From the NCBI GenBank assembly GCA_023014335.1, contig JAECYW010000001.1, forward strand, positions 3,472,001 to 3,536,000: DNA of 64,000 nt. Reading direction: 5' to 3'. Positions within the stretch are counted from its first letter, which is position 1, and every line of letters starts with the position of its first letter. The stretch is from Galerina marginata. Its lineage: Eukaryota; Basidiomycota; Agaricomycetes; Agaricales; Galerinaceae. The position numbers and the translations under genes were made by a program. The notes under the pieces are model-generated. The model was not told the DNA's origin. It ran no database searches and saw only the letters and a list, made by a program, of their open reading frames with translations. Below are positions 58,771 to 64,000 of the stretch, in pieces.

Positions 58771-60863
58771 TTACCTCCACCCAAACCGACCGCCTCGCGC
58801 AGCCCTAATCGTATCACGACGAGCGGGAGCAGCATTCGCATTCGCACCGGGGCCAAGCCTAGGACTAGCCGCGTTCGACCCGCCTGCATTCGAGCCACCC
58901 GCATTCGAGTCACCCGCCATGCTCCAGCTCGAGTCACTCTCGTTGCCAAGATCGCTCTCGCTGGGTGCGTAATCGGACATGAGGTCCAGATCCGAGAGCT
59001 CGCCGTCGCTCTGGGCGGGGGCGTGTGCTCTGAGGTGGTCGCCGGCGTTGGAGCTGGTCGATGGAGTGCGGACGTACGACTGGGCGGCATAGGCGATGGG
59101 GTCGGCAAATGGGTTCAGGTTGGCAGTATATGTTGGTGGAGTCCTTGGTTCGCGGGGGGATATGGGGAAGAGCGTTAGTCCGAGGCTATCAGCCGCCTGT
59201 GCTTGGGGTTGAAAGGCAAGCAAGGATTCTTGGGTGGGCGTCTGACCTGTTGGTATGGTTCTGTCTGCCTGAGAATTATTGACGAGCAAAGAGTTAGAAA
59301 TGGATGCGAAGCTTTGGGCGGAGGAGTACAGCGGGACGGGCTGCGGGCTGACAGTGCCAAACGTGCCTTCAAGGCCACTTGCGCCGAGGTTGGCATGCTG
59401 GGCTTCGCTGGCCCTGTCACCGTCGTCAGACGAATCATCAGAAAAGGAGAGGTATGTGGTGCTCCGCGCAGAGTTGGTCGTGCTCAAAGGCTCAAGGCGA
59501 GGCGAGACAGTTTGCCCAAGAAGGCGCTGTTGAGTAACAGGAGACACGGTGTCGAAGGATTCGTTTCCGAGGCCCATTCGCAAGGGAGAAGGGGAAGACA
59601 CGGTGGAGGAGAAGTTGGACGCGGATCGGCTCATGCTGTTGACACTGCTGACACTACCAAAGGGACTCAACGTTCTCAAGCCATGGGCATTCGGAGCACC
59701 CTGATTAGGGCTCATACCAGCGATAGAGAAGGGAGAGATCGATCGAGAAGAAGGGGGCGACAGGAGTTCGAGGCCATGTTCATAGTCCAAATCCTGGGGA
59801 TAGGACTGAGAAAGGGACGGGATGGACTGGGTGTACGATTGCTGCAGAGGATGACTTAGGAGGCTGGAAGGCGAGGCTGAATCCCTCGCTGTACTAGGAA
59901 TATTGACGGTCGGTGTAGTTTCAGGGCCGCTACCGAATAGAGTCGACTGGGCTACCATCTGCTGGAGAGTCGAAGGCTGGGGAGGTGACGGATGGCTGAG
60001 CTGAGGAGAGAAGGCTGGAGACCGTGGAGATGGAGAGCTCGATTTCTGGATCTGGACATGGGAGTCTTGAGGAACAGGAGAAGATAAGGCACTGCGTCCG
60101 GCATTGATGGCTCCGGAGGTCATACTGTACGATAGAGGGTGGGGCAGGTACACGGGAGGGGACTGTGAAGGAGGAGAAGTGGGCCTGCTTCCGCTGCTGG
60201 GAGTCGAAGGCGAAGAAGGATCGAACAGAACATGGGTACGAGAAGGCGAAAGCGGAGAGTATGGTATTTCCTGGATAGACTGAATGTGAGGCTATAATCA
60301 GCCTCTAGTGAGATGAATTGAATATAGAGAGAATTACCTCGTTCATAGCATCCTCCGAAACGTTGTTCTTCCTCTGTCTTAAGACTTGACTGGAAACTTC
60401 GTTTCTCCATTCGCTGACCTCGCTTGAAACGAGGTTCTCGAGCTCGACGTCCTGTTGGTTCTGCATTTGCTGCGCATCCCGTTCTGGGCGCCAAAGCAGC
60501 AAGCCATTCCTCATAAACCTGTTATTGGATGCATTGCCTCCATTCCCATGGTCACCGAACGGCCTGTCGCCATCAGAGTCGTCTTCGTCCCTTCTGCTAG
60601 AAGGGCTCCTGTGGTCTGTCTGGGACATTAACAATTCGCTCTCGGCGCGGTGCATTGCAGCCTCCGTCCTCCTTCTCCTCGCTGCCTGGAACTCGAGTTT
60701 CCATCTACCGATAGCAGGAGCGATATGGGGTTCATAGACGAACTAATCCCGATCTGTCAGCTGAGTCCTAAGCAGGCTAGCGACGAGCACGCACCTCTTT
60801 GAATGCCAGAACAGCACCGACGGTCCCAACGACGGCAATAATATACACTGCAGGAGCAGGCAT
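58771..60863 (-). CDS. N-terminally membrane-tethered Ser/Pro-rich disordered protein
   Basis: Exons 60863-60795, 60742-60338 and 60291-58771 give 664 aa. Residues 4-22 (PAVYIIAVVGTVGAVLAF) make one membrane helix followed by KEFVYEPHIAPAIGRWKLEFQ and a basic RRRR run, so the bulk should be cytosolic. A charged helix (VELENLVSSEVSEWRNEVSSQ) comes next. From residue ~160 the chain is almost purely Ser, Pro, Gln and Thr with many SP and TP pairs, such as SPSPRSPAFSP and SPPSSRSISPF, likely phosphorylation sites. Near the end are an acidic DLDLMSDYAPSESDLG, a small GGSNA repeat, and a basic Arg-Gly tail. No catalytic domain. The stop at 58771 overlaps a possible AG|GTAAAG donor, so a further exon cannot be excluded. 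Confidence 0.75.
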
Positions 60864-63800
60864 GTTGGCAGTTCCGAAAGTTGGCTGGGTTGAGGGTACT
60901 GGAGCTGCCTTGTGTGAGCCTCACCGTTCAGGGCTAAACACCCCAATCTGTACAGAAATTGAATTATCCATCAATTTTTGCAACAAATCCATCACTCACC
61001 GGTACCTTCTCTGTGCTTAAGCTTCAAAAGACAGGAAATAGAGCCAGGAGGGAACCCAGTTACTGTTAGACACTGGCAGTTGGTGGATAATCTAATCGTT
61101 TCTCATGTTCCGCAAGGCGCATCACGAGACAGCTAATTTAAGCCGGTCCGGCAGCAAACTTTGCTGTTCCTGGTGGATTTCTACCACGGCTTTACCAAAG
61201 ACCACTACGACGAACGGAAGGTTTTCAAGACCGCACACCTCGAATCCCAAAATGTGCCCGAGTTCTCAAGCTGTCTCTGATTCTATTGCTTGATCAAAGT
61301 TTTTATCGGCTCTCCGCAGTCAATGCCAGCTATTCCATGTACTATGATGGTGTCAGTCACAACGTACCATCATATCACCGGCAATGTAAGTGGTCTCTTT
61401 GGTAGGATTTTAACGCCAGAGGGCAATGTGATGTACATTTTTAGCGCAGCATTTTCTCAATATCGTGGCCTATCCATTAAGTACAATCTGGAAATTACAC
61501 ATGTCTGAGAAGCTTCACCATGCAATTCAGATTCAATGCTGGGGTAAGTCGTTATCTACTTGTTATTAGGCTGTACGATTTCCTACAAAAAATTGCTTAC
61601 AATCGATTCATTTTATCTTCTTGCGTAGGGAAAAGGAACTTTCTCGTCGATGCTGTTACCCCTCATTGACAGCCGGTAGAAGGTCGTTAACTTACTGTCC
61701 GGCGCACTTGAAAACCTGGCTACTGCCACATCTACCGCGTCACAGGAGTAATTCACTCTTCTTTATGCGAACGGCTCACCTGCGTCCCATTGCACCTAAA
61801 CTGAATTGCCAGTCTCAATTAAAAACCAAATTGCCACTCCAAATGCCCTAACTCGCCGCCGGTGCGGCACTCCTACTTGACCAACTCGCTGGGGCATCGA
61901 TCATGATCACCAAATGCTCCTAGCTTCGCGAAGCCTACCTCATCGGATTTGATGTCCAAAGTATATTCGTCAAAATAGCAGTAAGCTCGATAACTCGCCA
62001 GGATTTTCTGTAAATAAGAGAAGAGCACTTTCAGAAGAGTACCTTTATTGTGGCGGATCGCTGGGATCTCATTAAAGCTGTAAAGCATGTATGTATGTGC
62101 GTCATCTAATACTTGTGTCTTGTCTGCCGGGATGAAATTGTCGGCTGCTCAGCGCAGGTATCTTGAACGCCATTATGGCTTAACACGCGGCGGACAGTGG
62201 CCACCTCTGATACGCCATTCTCTATCCCTTTCACGGCGAATCAATAGCTAGTCGCGAACGGCTCCGCGCCTACGGCAGGAGGTACTGTCAAATTCCTGTC
62301 TAGTGTCTATCCTCGAAGGCTACATCACGTACACGGGCTACATGACTGACCTATAGCTGTCACTTCACTGACAAAAAGGAAGACCTCGATGCCTCGTGCC
62401 TGCTCGCAACTCGGGATCGCCTTGCCTGCTGGCGGTAAGCTTCCCCCTCTTCCCCCCTGGAGGCTGGAGCGGCGCATCGTCGTAGAGTGCCTCTTGGCTG
62501 AACCTCTGCGATATGAACTTTTTGGATCACCTGAACTAAGTCGTCGCTGATCATCGTCAGATGAGACCGTAAATTTTGGACAACGCTCGCTTTCATTGAC
62601 GTACAGGCGTCATCTTGGTGTCGCCTTTCATTTCGTGCTCTGCTCTGCTTTACGGGATGCCAATATGTCGGCGAAGTCGGTTTCTGCTGGTATTTCTGTA
62701 ACCAGTATTGGAGTTTACGGCTGTACTTGGACTACTGCAGCTTTTCGGATTGATTTTCTCGTGTTTCTGGGTCGGTTGTCAATTGTCACCTGCCGTTCAC
62801 GGTGCCGGGATTCCTCCTCTATGGTGGGCATTTAACGTTTAACCGCAATCTTACGCCTTGTAATTGAGTCGAGCACCGCTATCACCATAAATGGGCTGGG
62901 CCTGCCTCGCCTTTATAACCTTCGTGAAGTGACGAACGCACGAATTATCTCATCGAGAACCTTTCATTTCAGATGATGGATGCTTCACTGTCATGTCGTG
63001 GTGGGCTAAATTGTGAGCCTTGTCGAAATTGTCGTTGTGTGGGTTATCCATTCCTCAATATCTATCTGCAGTGAATACGCCGCTTGATGCCAATCGACAT
63101 TCGAATTTGATAGGCTTAGATTAGATGGTCGCCGCATCGGTATCTTATCAGCAATTGCATCAGTGCCATAACTCTTCGAATTTCTGCGATGTTGAAGCTC
63201 GACCGCCCACTAAGCGACTTCGAGGGCTACTCATCGTACTCCGCACCGGACGGAACGTCGGTCATATCAATATAGCAAGGTCTAGAGTAACGCAAGAGTG
63301 CGACCGCAACGCAAGTTACTCGATGAGTACTAGCGTCGGCCAGTGGCCTGACATGGCATGAACTAAAATATTGTCCATGAAATACCTGCCCCTTGGACGT
63401 CGGAGGGTAGGATGGAGTTCGTGGTGCCCGGTGAGAACATTGAAAATGCTGATTCGATTTTTAAATCGTCAATTAACGGGATATCAATCTACCTTGCGCT
63501 AGCACTAGGGTAATGGAATGTAGATCGGGGAAGCGGTTCGGTCATTTGATCAGGGAATAAAATAAATACGTGGTCTGAATGTAGATAAGGAATTTCGGTT
63601 TTATGGAATTTCAATGATTAATTTCAAACAACATCACTGAGCGGTATGCACTGATCCATCGAGCTCTCAAGGTGGAGTTAACCTCCATGGTTATCGTTCT
63701 CCTTTTAGTTTCGACCAAACACTTATGCTCCTGAGAAATGTCTCCTTAGGTACAAGGGATACAGAAGGTAGGTTCTTGAAAAGCCCCTGTCTGGTGCGCT

Positions 63801-64000
63801 AGAGCATACCAATTATTAATTCAAACTATAGGGTTGGAGTGACTGCCTATGGGATCTAAAGCTTAAGCTTACTTTGCCGTGACAGGCAAGATGCGCGATC
63901 TCCCAGGGATCTTGTGGCGCAAGGAAGAATGCTCAAGCAAAACATGAAAAGGCGCGTGTGTGTGGCGCGAGGCGCACTGTTATTTGACAAGAAACCGTCA
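60864..64000. other. Gene-poor 3.1-kb segment
   Basis: No frame of more than about 80 codons, no consistent splice structure, no recognised domain, no transposase or reverse transcriptase fragment and no tRNA. It could hold UTRs, a regulatory region, decayed repeats or a gene with very short exons that I did not detect. Confidence 0.4.

Noticed and set aside
59203..59859. 218-codon plus-strand frame
   Set aside because: Antisense to the Ser/Pro-rich exon of the membrane-tethered protein; Arg/Gly bias is the mirror of Ser/Pro codons.
1..64000. tRNA genes, rRNA and CRISPR arrays
   Set aside because: I looked for tRNA box B-like motifs and regularly spaced direct repeats with unique spacers; none could be supported by eye.

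Overview
The window looks like nuclear DNA of a filamentous basidiomycete, most likely an Agaricomycete. The genes are packed on both strands and nearly all are split by short GT-AG introns, mostly about 47-70 nt. The proteins are fungal in type: a peptidyl-Lys metallopeptidase, a GPI-type GH16 enzyme, an acetate/succinate transporter, an F-box protein of mushroom type and a NACHT-WD40 receptor. I rebuilt gene models by hand from splice sites and reading frame. For most genes the exon lengths sum to a whole number of codons. Exon coordinates are inferred, not measured.

Layout. 1-6.1 kb: 3' end of a PP2C phosphatase with a C-terminal membrane anchor, a secreted M35 metallopeptidase, and an organellar-type methionine aminopeptidase. 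6.3-15.6 kb: the 2,034-residue scaffold nucleoporin Nup192/Nup205, a DUF4419 protein and NEDD8/RUB1. 17-24.1 kb: an MFS sugar transporter, a membrane-anchored copper amine oxidase and SAP18. 24.4-30.9 kb: an unrecognised protein made of about seven degenerate helical repeats, ribosomal protein eS12, and a Ski8-like WD40 protein. 32-45.6 kb: a WW-domain protein, a coiled-coil/AT-hook protein, a CoA-diphosphatase Nudix hydrolase, a tandem dual-specificity phosphatase with a dead second domain, an F-box protein, a conserved protein of uncertain function and a small four-helix membrane protein.

46.9-53.3 kb: a NACHT-WD40 (NLR-like) gene with nearly identical 126-bp WD repeats. About 2.3 kb of foreign, partly GC-rich and repeat-bearing DNA splits it, leaving the WD array and the intact C-terminus on the far side. 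54.6-60.9 kb: an acetate/succinate transporter, a GPI-type GH16 enzyme and a membrane-tethered Ser/Pro-rich protein. From 60.9 kb to the end I find no supportable gene.

The genes do not form one pathway. Most are housekeeping: nuclear pore, neddylation, mRNA surveillance, translation, N-terminal Met removal, CoA turnover. Interspersed are secreted or transport functions and one innate-immunity-type locus. The points most worth a second look are: a predicted 11-nt exon plus a 2-nt exon around the cofactor tyrosine of the amine oxidase; a 21-nt exon carrying the catalytic core of the Nudix box; the interrupted, internally homogenised NLR; and the orphan repeat protein.
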